The notes: generated by a model not told the origin, from the sequence alone. Positions 8,460-17,421 are shown, counted from the first letter of the stretch. The stretch: DNA of 64,000 bases from Actinoplanes italicus (GCF_003001815.1 NZ_PVMZ01000012.1:246574-310573); one strand, 5' to 3'. Made by a program: numbers and translations.

Positions 8460-10742
8460 TTGTCAAGCTCTAGCGCGGACCTCGATTCCGAGCAGGCGTA
8501 CTTGACCACGCTCTACCAGCGCCTGGATCAATTGCGTGAGCAGGCCGACAACAGGTTGCGGGCGATCCTGCTCGAGGGCGGCGGAACCCCGCAGGGCCGT
8601 GCCCAGCGGGAGGCCACCCGCAGTCACTATGCCGAACAGTTGGCACAGTTCAATTCCGTCGAGAACGGCCTGTGTTTCGGACGTCTTGACTTCTCCGCGG
8701 ACAGTCCGCGTTACATCGGGCGGCTCGGCCTCTTCGCCGAGGACCGTGGTGCCGGTCCCCTTCTGGTGGACTGGCGTGCCCCGGCCGCCCGGCCCTTCTA
8801 CCTGGCCACCGCCGTCAGCCCCGAGGGCGTCACCCGGCGCCGGCATCTGCGGACCCGTGGCCGGATCCTCACCGCCATCGACGACGAGGTGCTCGACATC
8901 GAGGCCGGTGACGGCACCGGCCGGGAGGACGTGACCGGTGAGGCGGCGCTGCTGTCGGCGCTCACCGCGAACCGGACCGGCCGGATGCGCGACATCGTCG
9001 AGACCATCCAGACCGAGCAGGACGACGTGATCCGCTCCGGGCTGCCCGGCGTGCTCGTCGTCCAGGGCGGTCCGGGGACCGGCAAGACCGCGGTCGCCCT
9101 GCACCGGGCGGCGTACCTGCTCTACACCTACCGTGAGCAGCTCACCCGGACCGGTGTGCTGATCCTCGGGCCGAACACCACCTTCCTGCGCTACATCTCC
9201 CAGGTGCTGCCGGGCCTCGCCGAGACCGGTGTGCTGCTGGCCACCCTCGGCGACATGTTCCCCGGGGCCCGGGGCCACGCCGCCGAATCGTCCGAGGTCG
9301 CCGCGTTCAAGGGTGGCCTCGGCATGCTCGACGCGCTGGAGAACGCGGTCGCCGACCGGCAGACCCTGCCCGACGACTTCGTCGAGGTCGACCACGACGG
9401 TTACCCGCTGCGCATCGAACGCGAGGTGCTCCTCGCGGCCCGGACCGCGGCCCGCCGCTCGGAACGCCCGCACAACGTGGCCCGGCAGGTCTTCGTGACC
9501 GAGGCCATCCACCAGCTGTCCCTGCAGATCGCCGAGCGCATCGGCGCCGACCCGCTCGGCGGCGACAACCTGCTCTCCGAGGCCGACCTCGCCGAGACTC
9601 GTCGTGAGCTGCGTGAGGACGTGGACGTACAGCGGGCTCTCTTTGATTTCTGGCCCGTGCTGACCCCACGCCAGGTGCTGCGCGACCTGCTCAGCGACGC
9701 CGATCGTCTCGAGTCGGCCGGGTTGCCACCCGCACTGCTGCGTGACCGGTCGGCCGGCTGGACCCCGGCTGACGTGCCGCTTCTCGACGAGCTGGCCGAG
9801 CTGCTCGGCGTCGACGACACGCTCAAGGTCCGGGAGCAGCAGAGGCAGAGAAAAGCCGCCATCGAGTACGCCGAGGGCGTGCTGGAGATCGTCGAGGGCT
9901 CCCGGTCGCTCGACTTCGAGGACGAGGGCGCCGAGAAGGACGAGATCCTGTCCGCGCTGGACGTCGTCGACGCGGGCGCGTTCGTCGAGCGGCACGAGGT
10001 GATCGACACCCGCACCGCGGCCGAGCGTGCCGCCGCCGACCGTACCTGGGTGTTCGGTCACATCATCGTCGACGAGGCGCAGGAGCTGTCCCCGATGGCC
10101 TGGCGGCTGCTGATGCGCCGCTGCCCGAGCCGGTCGATGACCGTGGTCGGCGACGTCGCCCAGACTTCGGAGCTGGCCGGCACCACCACGTGGGAGCAGG
10201 TCTTCGAGCCGTACGTGGCGCAGCGCTGGCGCCTGGTCGAGCTGAGCGTCAACTACCGCACGCCGGCCGAGGTGATGGCGGTGGCGGCCGACGTTCTGGC
10301 CGCCGTCGACCCGGCGCTGCGCCCACCGCGATCGGTCCGATCGGCCGGCGTCACGCCATGGGCGCGGCGGGTGGAGCCGGGGGCGCTTTCCGATGAGCTG
10401 ATCTCCGAGGTACGCAAGGAGGCCGCCCTCATCGAGGAGGGCCGTCTCGGCATCCTGGTGCCCGAGCGTCTGGAGGAGTCACTCGGTGCCGACCTGGTGG
10501 CCGCCGTCCCCGGCGCGGCCGTGGGGGAGCAGCCCGACCTGCTCAACCACATGGTCCTGATGACCGTTCGCCAGGCCAAGGGCCTGGAGTTCGACTCGGT
10601 CCTGGTGATCGCCCCCGACGAGATCATCGCCGAGTCGCCACGGGGTCTCTCCGACCTGTACGTAGCGGTGACCCGAGCCACCCGCCGCCTGGGCGTACTG
10701 CACACCACAGACCTCCCGAAGGTCCTGTCCTCCCTGGCCTGA
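8460..10742 (+). CDS. helD: HelD/HelR-type RNA polymerase-associated SF1 helicase, 760 aa
   Basis: This is a UvrD-like superfamily 1 ATPase of HelD layout. An N-terminal coiled-coil region (LTTLYQRLDQLREQADNRL) precedes Walker A GGPGTGKT (Lys209), after a long spacer comes DEAQ (538-541), and the C-terminal motifs are RQAKGLEFDSVLV and LYVAVTRATRRLG. HelD proteins insert into RNA polymerase and release it from DNA or nucleic acid; HelR members also displace rifamycin. TTG at 8460 is preferred over ATG at 8436 because AAAAGGGG sits 5-7 bases before it, whereas the ATG has its purine run too close. A terminator follows directly. It lies between two facing FliA paralogues. Confidence 0.88.
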   Translation: MSSSSADLDSEQAYLTTLYQRLDQLREQADNRLRAILLEGGGTPQGRAQREATRSHYAEQLAQFNSVENGLCFGRLDFSADSPRYIGRLGLFAEDRGAGPLLVDWRAPAARPFYLATAVSPEGVTRRRHLRTRGRILTAIDDEVLDIEAGDGTGREDVTGEAALLSALTANRTGRMRDIVETIQTEQDDVIRSGLPGVLVVQGGPGTGKTAVALHRAAYLLYTYREQLTRTGVLILGPNTTFLRYISQVLPGLAETGVLLATLGDMFPGARGHAAESSEVAAFKGGLGMLDALENAVADRQTLPDDFVEVDHDGYPLRIEREVLLAARTAARRSERPHNVARQVFVTEAIHQLSLQIAERIGADPLGGDNLLSEADLAETRRELREDVDVQRALFDFWPVLTPRQVLRDLLSDADRLESAGLPPALLRDRSAGWTPADVPLLDELAELLGVDDTLKVREQQRQRKAAIEYAEGVLEIVEGSRSLDFEDEGAEKDEILSALDVVDAGAFVERHEVIDTRTAAERAAADRTWVFGHIIVDEAQELSPMAWRLLMRRCPSRSMTVVGDVAQTSELAGTTTWEQVFEPYVAQRWRLVELSVNYRTPAEVMAVAADVLAAVDPALRPPRSVRSAGVTPWARRVEPGALSDELISEVRKEAALIEEGRLGILVPERLEESLGADLVAAVPGAAVGEQPDLLNHMVLMTVRQAKGLEFDSVLVIAPDEIIAESPRGLSDLYVAVTRATRRLGVLHTTDLPKVLSSLA

Positions 10743-10750
10743 CGGCCTGA

Positions 10751-10780
10751 CGGCCCGGCGTCCCGAAGGACGCCGGGCCG
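10751..10780. terminator. bidirectional terminator, 13-bp stem with CGAA tetraloop
   Basis: The arms 10751-10763 and 10768-10780 are perfect complements around CGAA. It ends the helicase transcript and the convergent sigma factor 2 transcript. Confidence 0.88.
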
Positions 10781-10795
10781 ACGAGAAACCCGAGG

Positions 10796-11710
10796 TCAGG
10801 CGGCGGTGGAGTTGGCGCCGCGGCCGATGGCGGTGTGGCCGTGCGCGTTGGTCATCGCCAGGCGGCTGCGCATGGTGGTGTTGTTGGCGATGTTGGCGTA
10901 GTAGGTGGCGCGGCGACGGGCCGTGATGCTCTCCGGGTTGTCCGGGACCGGGGCCATCTCCGGGTTCAGGTGGGTGTTGAGGCCGTCGCGCAGCAGCGAC
11001 AGCGCCTCGGCACGCAGCTGGGAGACGCGTGACTCGGTGACGCCGAGGTCGGTGGCGATCTCGGCCATCGGGCGCTCCTGCAGGAAGTACTCGGTGACGA
11101 CGGTCTGCAGGCGCTCCGGCAGCGAGTCGATGGCGTGGTGCAGGTAGCCGATCTGCTCGCGGCGCAGCAGCATCTCCTCCGGGCCGGGCTCGCGCTCGGT
11201 GACCAGGTCGTCGGCGCTGCTGGTGGTGAAGCCCTGCAGCGACAGGACGGTGGCGCGCTGCACGTCGGTGTCGGTCTGGTGCAGGTCCGTCGTGGTGGTG
11301 CCGAGGGCCTGCGCCAGCTCCTCCGGCGACGGCGTACGGCCGAGGGTGGTGGTCAGCTGCTGACGCGTGACGTCGGTGTTGCGGGCCTTGGACCGCACCG
11401 AGCGGGTCGCCCAGTCCAGGGCGCGCAGCTCGTCGAGGAGAGCGCCGCGGATGCGGGTGCCGGCGAAGCGGTGGAACGGGACGCCGCGCTGCGGGTCCCA
11501 GCCGCGCGCCGCGGTGACCAGGGCGTGCAGGCCGGCGCTGGTCAGGTCGTCGCGGTGGATGTGGTTCGGGATCCGGCTGAGCATGTCCCGCACGAGGTGG
11601 CCGACCAGCGGCATGTGCGTGCGGATCAGGTCTTCCTGCTCGCGCACGGTGAGCACGGGCGAGGCGGTGTCGGCGGCGAGGTCGGCAGCGGTCGTCACGG
11701 TGCTGGTCAT
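10796..11710 (-). CDS. FliA/WhiG-family RNA polymerase sigma factor 2, 304 aa
   Basis: It is a close paralogue of the sigma factor at 6830-7684, with well over half the residues identical by eye from HMPLVGHLVRDML through ESRVSQLRAEALSLLRDGL. It shares the post-region-4 extension (ARRRATYYANIANN). It differs in a longer Thr/Ala-rich N-terminus and a Gly/Asn-rich end. Region 2, region 3 and the region 4 helix-turn-helix are all intact. GGGGGAA lies 7 bases before the ATG. Region 4 helices are nearly the same, so the two may read overlapping promoter sets; this is inference. Confidence 0.9.
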   Translation of the reverse strand: MTSTVTTAADLAADTASPVLTVREQEDLIRTHMPLVGHLVRDMLSRIPNHIHRDDLTSAGLHALVTAARGWDPQRGVPFHRFAGTRIRGALLDELRALDWATRSVRSKARNTDVTRQQLTTTLGRTPSPEELAQALGTTTTDLHQTDTDVQRATVLSLQGFTTSSADDLVTEREPGPEEMLLRREQIGYLHHAIDSLPERLQTVVTEYFLQERPMAEIATDLGVTESRVSQLRAEALSLLRDGLNTHLNPEMAPVPDNPESITARRRATYYANIANNTTMRSRLAMTNAHGHTAIGRGANSTAA

Positions 11711-11916
11711 GTTTGTTTCCCCCGGTTGCTCGTCGGCGCCCCTGGCTGGATGGGCACCGGCTGACAGGAGAAACTTTCAAGCGCGGAGGGTGCGTGCTCT
11801 GGTCACGGACAGTTGCGCTCGGGTTGCGCTGGACCGGCGTGTTCCGCGATGGCCTTCCATCGGCGGGTGGGGGGCCCGGTTGAGAGTTCCCGGAGCGGTG
11901 CGGCAAGGTGTCCCGC

Positions 11917-12417
11917 ATGGACCTGACCGAGACTGGCGCGGCCGTCAACCTCATCGCCGGCCTGGTGATCCTGACCGGGGTGATCGGCGTGATCGTGCCG
12001 GTCCTCCCCGGCCTGCTGCTGACCTGGGGCGGGGTGATCCTCTGGGCGATCCTCGGCGAGGGCTCGGGCTCGGCCCGCCTGCTGGTCGCGGTGATCGCCA
12101 CACTGATCGCGTTCGCCGGCCTGGTGATCAAGTATCTGTGGCCGGGCAAGAAGCTGAAGAACATCGGCGTGCCCAACTCGACCGTGGTGGTCGGCGGCGT
12201 GCTGGGCCTGATCGGCTTCTTCGTGGTGCCGTTCGTCGGTCTGGTGCTCGGCTTCGTACTGGGCGTGTGGCTGATGGAGATGCGCCGGCTCGGTTCGGAG
12301 CGGGCCTGGCCGTCGGCCCGGTCAGCGATCGGAGCGGTCGGACTGTCCCTGCTGGTGGAGCTGGCCGCGGCCCTGCTGATCGCGGTGGTCTGGTTGTTCG
12401 GCCTGGCCTTCGCCTAG
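11917..12417 (+). CDS. DUF456 family membrane protein, 166 aa
   Basis: The protein is built of hydrophobic segments around residues 11-45, 52-68, 82-115 and 138-164. Glycine-rich repeats VPVLPGLLLTWGGV and GVLGLIGFFVVPFVGLVLG are typical of the DUF456 integral membrane family. ATG at 11917 is preferred over the in-frame GTG at 11908 because AAGGTG lies 6 bases before it and would itself be part of the GTG start. Function unknown across the family. Its stop overlaps by 4 bases the stop of the convergent carboxypeptidase gene. Confidence 0.8.
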   Translation: MDLTETGAAVNLIAGLVILTGVIGVIVPVLPGLLLTWGGVILWAILGEGSGSARLLVAVIATLIAFAGLVIKYLWPGKKLKNIGVPNSTVVVGGVLGLIGFFVVPFVGLVLGFVLGVWLMEMRRLGSERAWPSARSAIGAVGLSLLVELAAALLIAVVWLFGLAFA

Positions 12418-13670
12418 GACTTCTTCGCGGCCGCGGCACTTTCGGCACGCAGCCTGCGCTGACGACGCTGGGTGAGCAGGAGCAGCAGCGGAATCGTGGT
12501 CAGGGTGGCAGCCACCGAGGCGGCCGCGATCACGGTGAACCCGGTCGGGCCGGACGGGTGCGCGGCCTGGACACCCGCGGCGGCTCCGGATGCGATCGGT
12601 GACGCGGCCGCTGCCGACGTGGCGGCGGCCACCTCCTCGGGCGTGACCAGCTTGCCGACCGAGCTGCCGGCGGGCAGGGAGAAGCCCCAGTCGAGCAGGG
12701 CGGCGCCCTGCTCCCAGCCGCGCTTCGGGCGGGCCTCGGCCCCGAGCAGGGTCGCCACGAGGGTGCGCCCGTTGCGGGTGGCCGCGCCGACGTAACTGTG
12801 CCGGGCCACCGTGGTGAAACCGGTCTTTCCACCGAGCGCGCCCGGGTAGTTGTAGATCAGCTTGTTCTCGTTCTGGAACTGGAAACCGCCGACCTTCTTC
12901 GGTTTCGTCTGTCCCGGCATCCGCGCGATCCGCGTGAGCACGTACTTGCGGAAATCGGCGTTGGCGAAACACACCCGGGCGATCAGCGCGAGATCGTACG
13001 AGCTGGTGAACTGCCCTTTCCCGTCGAGACCCGAAGGGGTCACCGCATGCGTCTGGCGTGCGCCGAGCGCGGCCGCCTTGGCGTTCATCGCCGCGACGGT
13101 CTTCTTCAGCCCGTCCGGCCCGCCACCACCGGCGAGCCGGGCCAGCGCGTTGGCCGCGTCGTTGCCCGAGTTGAGCATCAGGCCCAGCCAGAGCGTCGAG
13201 ATCGAATAGGTGCCGCCCTCCACGATGCCGACCGCCGAGCTGCCCGGCTCGATGTCCAGGTCGCCGCGGGTGACGGTCATCTTCTGTGCCGGGTCGAGCT
13301 GATCGATCGCGGTCGCGGCCAGCAGCATCTTCTGCACACTGGCCGGGGTCTGGTGCACGTGCGGGCCGCAGGCGCCGAGCACCTCGCCGGTGTCCAGGTC
13401 GGCGACGAGCCAGGTGGTCGCGGTGAGGGCGGGCGGCGCCGGGCTGCCGGGCGGGACGACCAGGCCGTGCGTGGCGAGGGCCTGCCCGCCGACGGCCATG
13501 TCCTCGGCGACCTCGGCCGGCGGGACGGGCCGCGGCGGGGCGCTCGGCTTGGCGATCCTCGGCTTCGGGCAGGGGATCTCGGCGGCCGTGGTGGCCGCGG
13601 CGGTGGCCGGGGCGCCGATCACCGGGACGGCCAGCAGGCAGGCGGCCAGGGCCGCCACGAGGACTCTCAC
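12414..13670 (-). CDS. D-alanyl-D-alanine carboxypeptidase (S11 penicillin-binding protein), 418 aa
   Basis: It trims the terminal D-Ala of peptidoglycan pentapeptides outside the membrane. Active-site motifs are SVQK (Ser111, Lys114), SGN (168-170) and KTG (282-284). There is an N-terminal signal peptide (about 1-25), a Pro-rich stretch, then the catalytic domain. A C-terminal transmembrane helix (about 378-400) with a basic tail anchors it, as in DacA/DacC-type enzymes. It is translationally coupled to the upstream 143-aa gene by a 4-base ATGA overlap. Confidence 0.92.
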   Translation of the reverse strand: MRVLVAALAACLLAVPVIGAPATAAATTAAEIPCPKPRIAKPSAPPRPVPPAEVAEDMAVGGQALATHGLVVPPGSPAPPALTATTWLVADLDTGEVLGACGPHVHQTPASVQKMLLAATAIDQLDPAQKMTVTRGDLDIEPGSSAVGIVEGGTYSISTLWLGLMLNSGNDAANALARLAGGGGPDGLKKTVAAMNAKAAALGARQTHAVTPSGLDGKGQFTSSYDLALIARVCFANADFRKYVLTRIARMPGQTKPKKVGGFQFQNENKLIYNYPGALGGKTGFTTVARHSYVGAATRNGRTLVATLLGAEARPKRGWEQGAALLDWGFSLPAGSSVGKLVTPEEVAAATSAAAASPIASGAAAGVQAAHPSGPTGFTVIAAASVAATLTTIPLLLLLTQRRQRRLRAESAAAAKKS

Positions 13671-14098
13671 GGCCAGCGGTCCCCCGCGGTCAGACGGCGG
13701 TCCAGCAGGGTCTGCAGCGGGATCGGGTCACCGTCACCGCCGCCCGCGCCGACGATCATCCTGGCGACGCTCGGGGCCAGGTCGGCGCCGGCGAACCGGG
13801 CGCGCAGCGACGGCGCCACGGTGAGCACGTAATACTCGCCGTCCTCGCCGACGGCCACCGAGCGGTCGGCTTTCAGATACCAGCCCCGGACGTGTGTCCG
13901 GTACGTCGACCGGCCGTCCAGGCTGCGTGCGGAGAGCGCGTGCGGACGCAGTCCCGCCTCGCCGGCCCGGCGGACGAACTCGTCGAGCAGGGCCTCGGCG
14001 CGGCGTGCCTCCGCCGCCCGGTCGGCCTCCAGCGCGGCGGCGCGAACGGCCACGTCCCGCCGTTGCTGCTCCCGCCAGACAGCCTGCTCGTCCTGCAT
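13667..14098 (-). CDS. hypothetical cytoplasmic protein, 143 aa
   Basis: Not recognised. The N-terminal 55 residues are Ala/Arg/Glu-rich and probably a coiled coil (VWREQQRRDVAVRAAALEADRAAE). The rest is a small mixed domain with GWYLKADRSVAVGEDGEYYVLTV. No signal peptide or membrane segment is present. The gene overlaps the carboxypeptidase gene by 4 bases and leads that operon. Its start is supported by a TAGGGT box 7 bases upstream, which implies a leaderless mRNA. Confidence 0.7.
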   Translation of the reverse strand: MQDEQAVWREQQRRDVAVRAAALEADRAAEARRAEALLDEFVRRAGEAGLRPHALSARSLDGRSTYRTHVRGWYLKADRSVAVGEDGEYYVLTVAPSLRARFAGADLAPSVARMIVGAGGGDGDPIPLQTLLDRRLTAGDRWP

Positions 14099-14111
14099 GG
14101 CGCCGACCCTA
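14099..14111 (-). promoter_or_regulatory. leaderless -10 box (TAGGGT) of the 143-aa gene and carboxypeptidase operon
   Basis: TAGGGT occupies 14106-14111 on the minus strand, with seven bases to the ATG at 14098. The same TAnnnT-N7-ATG spacing appears at 19756, 39139 and 44716. Confidence 0.5.
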
Positions 14112-14281
14112 ACGTGGGACCCCGGCGGCGGCCAACCGGGATTGGAAGGATTCGGCTCCCATTCCGCGTCCCATTCCGAAAACCAACCGGAAAGAATTGC
14201 CGGATCGCGGGCAGGAGTTGCGCCGCGGACGTCTCGCGCGCAAGACTGGGCGCGGTTGAATTATTCTTCTCGGGAGTCGTT

Positions 14282-14632
14282 ATGGCGCGGCAGGTAATCA
14301 CCACCCTGATCGACGATCTGGACGGCAACAAGGCGGATCGGACTGTCGAGTTCAGTCTCGACGGCGTCAGCTACACGATCGACCTTTCCGAGTCCAATGC
14401 CGGAAAGCTGCGTAAGGCTCTGGACCCGTTCATCAGCGCGGGCACCCGTCTGGGCCGCACGGCGGCGGGACGCATCCCGTCACGTGGTGCCGCCCCGGTC
14501 CGCACCGCCGGTTCTCGTGACGAGAACCGGCTGGTCCGCGAGTGGGCGATCCGCAACGGGCACAAAATCTCCGAGCGGGGCCGCATTCCGCAGGAGGTCA
14601 GCAACGCGTACCGGGCCGCACACGGCCGCTGA
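14282..14632 (+). CDS. lsr2: Lsr2 nucleoid-associated protein, 116 aa
   Basis: Lsr2 is the actinobacterial H-NS analogue. It bridges AT-rich DNA and silences acquired genes. The N-terminal dimerisation domain starts MARQVITTLIDDLDG and includes the beta strands EFSLDGVSYTIDL. A flexible Arg/Ala/Pro linker follows. The C-terminal DNA-binding domain has REWAIRNGHKISERGRIP, whose RGR is the AT-hook-like minor-groove contact. Length is normal for the family. GGGAG lies 5 bases before the ATG. A hairpin terminator follows, and the gene stands alone. Confidence 0.95.
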   Translation: MARQVITTLIDDLDGNKADRTVEFSLDGVSYTIDLSESNAGKLRKALDPFISAGTRLGRTAAGRIPSRGAAPVRTAGSRDENRLVREWAIRNGHKISERGRIPQEVSNAYRAAHGR

Positions 14633-14645
14633 TTCGTATCGGTTG

Positions 14646-14677
14646 TCACCGTGCCGGTGTGCCTGCCGGCACGGTGA
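14646..14677. terminator. terminator after lsr2, 12-bp stem
   Basis: The arms 14646-14657 and 14666-14677 are perfect complements with an 8-base loop. It begins 14 bases after the lsr2 stop and also serves the convergent oxidoreductase gene. Confidence 0.8.
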
Positions 14678-14740
14678 GTGACCGCTGGGTGAGAAATCCC
14701 ACTCGCTCCGAATTGGACGCGGAATTACATTCCGGGCGAC

Positions 14741-15622
14741 TCAGCCATGACGCAGCCGGGGCAGTTCGGCGGCCACCGCCTCCAGCACCTTCTCGTCGCC
14801 GGAGTACCAGCTCGACTCCCGCGGCCAGTGCGTGATCACATCGGTGAATCCCAGCTCGCGGGCACGACCGATCGCATCGGTGAATGCCGCGACGCTGCTC
14901 ATCGAGAACACCGGTGACGAGTCCAGGTTCAGATAACGGTCCATCGCGTCCTGCGGACGGCCCTCGGCAGTGAGCGCCGCGTCGAATCTCTCCCGCGTCA
15001 CGGCCACCTCTTTCCACCAGAGGTCGGCGTCGTCGGCCTGCTGCGGGCCGGTGGTCACCCAGCCGTCGCCGAATCTCGCCGCCAGGCGCAGTGCCCGCGG
15101 CCCGTTGGCGGCGATCACGAACGGCGGCCGCGGCTGTTGAACCGGACCGGGGATGCTGCGCGCGTCGACGGCCGAGAACCATTCACCGGACCACGTGGTC
15201 GACGGTTGCCGCAGGATGGTGTCGAACAGCTCCAGGAACTCGGCGAACCGGTCCACCCGGGCGCGCGGGCTCAACTCCGGCCCGCCGAGTACCGCCGAGT
15301 CGAAACCGATGCCGCCGGCGCCGAGGCCGAGGATCAGCCGTCCGCCGGAGATGTCGTCGATCGCTGTGGTCTCGCGGGCGAACCGCACGGGATGCCGGAA
15401 GTTCGGCGTCGCCACGTACGTCCCCAGGCGGATCCGGGACGTGACGGTCGCGGCCGCGGTGAGGGTCGGCACCGAGTCGAACCACGGACCGGCGATCAGA
15501 TCACGCCAGCCCAGATGGTCGTAGGTCCAGGCATGGTCGAAGCCGTACTCCTCGGCGAGACGCCACCGCCGGCTCGCGACGGCCCAGCGCTGGTCGGGAA
15601 GGATCACGATGCCGATACGCAC
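14741..15622 (-). CDS. LLM-class F420-dependent oxidoreductase, 293 aa
   Basis: It has the bacterial luciferase-like (beta/alpha)8 fold. Markers are the first strand MRIGIVILPDQRW, the TYDHLGW loop, RIRLGTYVATPNFRHP, the LILGLGAGGIGFD turn that binds the F420 phosphate region, and PFVIAANGPRALRLAARFGDGW. Actinobacterial members use F420 rather than FMN; the substrate cannot be predicted. GTG is the start, preceded by a TAGGCT box 6 bases upstream. It lies 14 bases downstream of a MarR regulator on the same strand, and that regulator may control it. Confidence 0.85.
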   Translation of the reverse strand: MRIGIVILPDQRWAVASRRWRLAEEYGFDHAWTYDHLGWRDLIAGPWFDSVPTLTAAATVTSRIRLGTYVATPNFRHPVRFARETTAIDDISGGRLILGLGAGGIGFDSAVLGGPELSPRARVDRFAEFLELFDTILRQPSTTWSGEWFSAVDARSIPGPVQQPRPPFVIAANGPRALRLAARFGDGWVTTGPQQADDADLWWKEVAVTRERFDAALTAEGRPQDAMDRYLNLDSSPVFSMSSVAAFTDAIGRARELGFTDVITHWPRESSWYSGDEKVLEAVAAELPRLRHG

Positions 15623-15636
15623 CGCGAAAGCCTACG

Positions 15637-16098
15637 TCAGGCGGTTTGCCGCGCCTGCTCGCCCGGCTCCTCGGGGGCCGCTGCGGACTCGAACGCCTGC
15701 AGAGCCTTGAGCAGGTCCTGCTGAGCGGCCGGCGGCATCCGGTCGAGCACCGCGGCGAGCGCTGCCCGGCGGCTCTCCCGCAGGTCGGCCAGGAGCCGCC
15801 GGGAGGCCGAGGTGAGCAGCAGCCGAACCTCGCGCCGGTCGCGTGGATCGGCGACCCGGCGCAGGAGGCCGGTCGCCTCCAGACGGTCGCAGAGGCGGCT
15901 GGCCGACGACGGCACCACGTCGAGCGCCTCGGCCAGCCGGCTCATGTTGGTGTGCCGATTGCCGGCGACGATGGTCAGCACACGCAACTGAGCGGGCGGA
16001 ATCGCGGGCTGCTGCACCAGACGTGCCCGTTCGAGGACGGCCACCAGCGCCTCCACCGACGACTCCACAGCCGCGGCGATTTCGGTGACACGCTCCAT
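15637..16098 (-). CDS. MarR family transcriptional regulator, 153 aa
   Basis: This is a winged-helix regulator of usual MarR length. The DNA-binding part is LRVLTIVAGNRHTNMSRLAEALD plus VPSSASRLCDRLEATGLL, followed by the wing VADPRDRREVRLLLT. Long N- and C-terminal helices would form the dimer interface. MarR proteins repress neighbouring genes and release DNA on binding small phenolic or oxidant ligands. The F420 oxidoreductase gene directly downstream is the likeliest target. No clear palindrome was found in the 78 bases upstream. Confidence 0.88.
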   Translation of the reverse strand: MERVTEIAAAVESSVEALVAVLERARLVQQPAIPPAQLRVLTIVAGNRHTNMSRLAEALDVVPSSASRLCDRLEATGLLRRVADPRDRREVRLLLTSASRRLLADLRESRRAALAAVLDRMPPAAQQDLLKALQAFESAAAPEEPGEQARQTA

Positions 16099-16176
16099 CG
16101 GTGTTTTCCCGTCATCGCAGGTCTACGGGGCCGTGGACCCGCATGCATACCCGGCCGGGCGGTGCCGCACACATGG

Positions 16177-17319
16177 TCAGCGTCGCCAATCCAAGCAGAC
16201 CATGACCGCGTCATCATCCGGTTCGGCTCCGGCATGGTATTCGCGCAAGCCTCGCATCACCGTACCGACCGCCTCGGTGGCGGGCTGCAACCGTGTCCGG
16301 CGAAGTGCGTTGACCAGGGCGGTCTCACCGTATCGGGGCCGGTTGCCGGGCGTGGCCGCGTGAACGCCGTCGCTGACCACGAGCATCCGGTCGCCCGGTT
16401 CGAGATGAAAACGCTGGATCTCGTAGTGCGCCTCGCCGAACATGCCGAGCGGCAACTGCTGCTCGAGCGGCACCTGCTCGATGCCACCGCCGCGGGCGAT
16501 CAGGCAGTGCGGCGATCCGGCGTCGACCGCGGCCACGCCACCGCCGATCAGGTCGATCTCGAGGAGCAGGGTGGCGGTGTGCACAGCGCCGCCGTACTGG
16601 GCGTGGATCGCGTCGGAGGCGAGCTCGGCCTGCTCGACGATGTCGGCGCCGCAGCGGCGCGCGTTGCGCATGGCGTTGACGGCGAGCGAGGTGAGCAGAG
16701 CCGACTCCATCCCGTCGCCGTGTCCGTTGAGCACGGTGAGGGTCAGCCGGTCGTCGTCCAGCGCCCAGTCGAAGTGGTCGCCCCGGACGGCGTACGCCGG
16801 TTCGAGCTGCCCGGCCACCAGGAAGCGCTCGTCGCCGAGGGAGCGGCCGGGCAGCAGATCCCACTGGAGTTCGGCGGCCATGGTGAGCCGGGCCCGGCGC
16901 TGGGCGCGCCGGTAGCGGTCGGTGGCCGCCCCCGCCGCGCGGATCGCCGTGGCCAGGTCGTCGCTGTCGGCGGCGAGCCGCTCGGAGAGGTCGTCGCCGG
17001 GTGGGGTGGGCAGTTCCACACGCAGGACTCCCACCCGCTCGCTCCAGCAGGTCAGCGGCAGGTGCAGGCGCACCGGGCCGGCCGGGGCGTGGTCCGTGCT
17101 CGCCCGCTGGCTGGCGAAGCAGCGCAGCGCGGCGGCACCGTCGGCGGGCTCCGGCTCGCCGAGCAGGGGGAGCAGCCGGGTTCCGGTGAGGTCGGGCACG
17201 AGAACCTCCACCTGACCGGCGGAGAAGTGACGACGCAGATGCTCGGCGGTCGCCTCCGGCAGGCGGTCGGGTGGAGCGGCTCGCAAAAGTGAGCCGAGGG
17301 ACATCGGCTGATCTGACAT
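16177..17319 (-). CDS. SpoIIE/RsbU-type PP2C phosphatase-like protein with altered metal motif, 380 aa
   Basis: The N-terminal 140 residues look like a degenerate GAF-type sensory module. A short helix (RRAQRRARLTMAAELQWDLLPG) leads to a SpoIIE phosphatase domain. That domain has RGDHFDW, LNGHGDGMESALL, VHTATLLLEID, LEPGDRMLVVSDGVH and the final EPDDDAVMV. The Asp normally found in the GDVSGHG-type motif is missing (VLNGHG here) and the usual AGH is AGS, so metal binding may be altered. GGAG lies 9 bases before the start. With the adjacent HATPase-type protein it resembles a partner-switching pair controlling a sigma factor. Confidence 0.8.
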   Translation of the reverse strand: MSDQPMSLGSLLRAAPPDRLPEATAEHLRRHFSAGQVEVLVPDLTGTRLLPLLGEPEPADGAAALRCFASQRASTDHAPAGPVRLHLPLTCWSERVGVLRVELPTPPGDDLSERLAADSDDLATAIRAAGAATDRYRRAQRRARLTMAAELQWDLLPGRSLGDERFLVAGQLEPAYAVRGDHFDWALDDDRLTLTVLNGHGDGMESALLTSLAVNAMRNARRCGADIVEQAELASDAIHAQYGGAVHTATLLLEIDLIGGGVAAVDAGSPHCLIARGGGIEQVPLEQQLPLGMFGEAHYEIQRFHLEPGDRMLVVSDGVHAATPGNRPRYGETALVNALRRTRLQPATEAVGTVMRGLREYHAGAEPDDDAVMVCLDWRR

Positions 17320-17421
17320 TCCGGGACTCCTCTCTCACGAGTCGTCGACAGATTATTTGATGTACGGCAAGCAAATCGCGCCGGTACCACCCACTCAGGG
17401 AGGCCCGGCGCGATGAACCCT

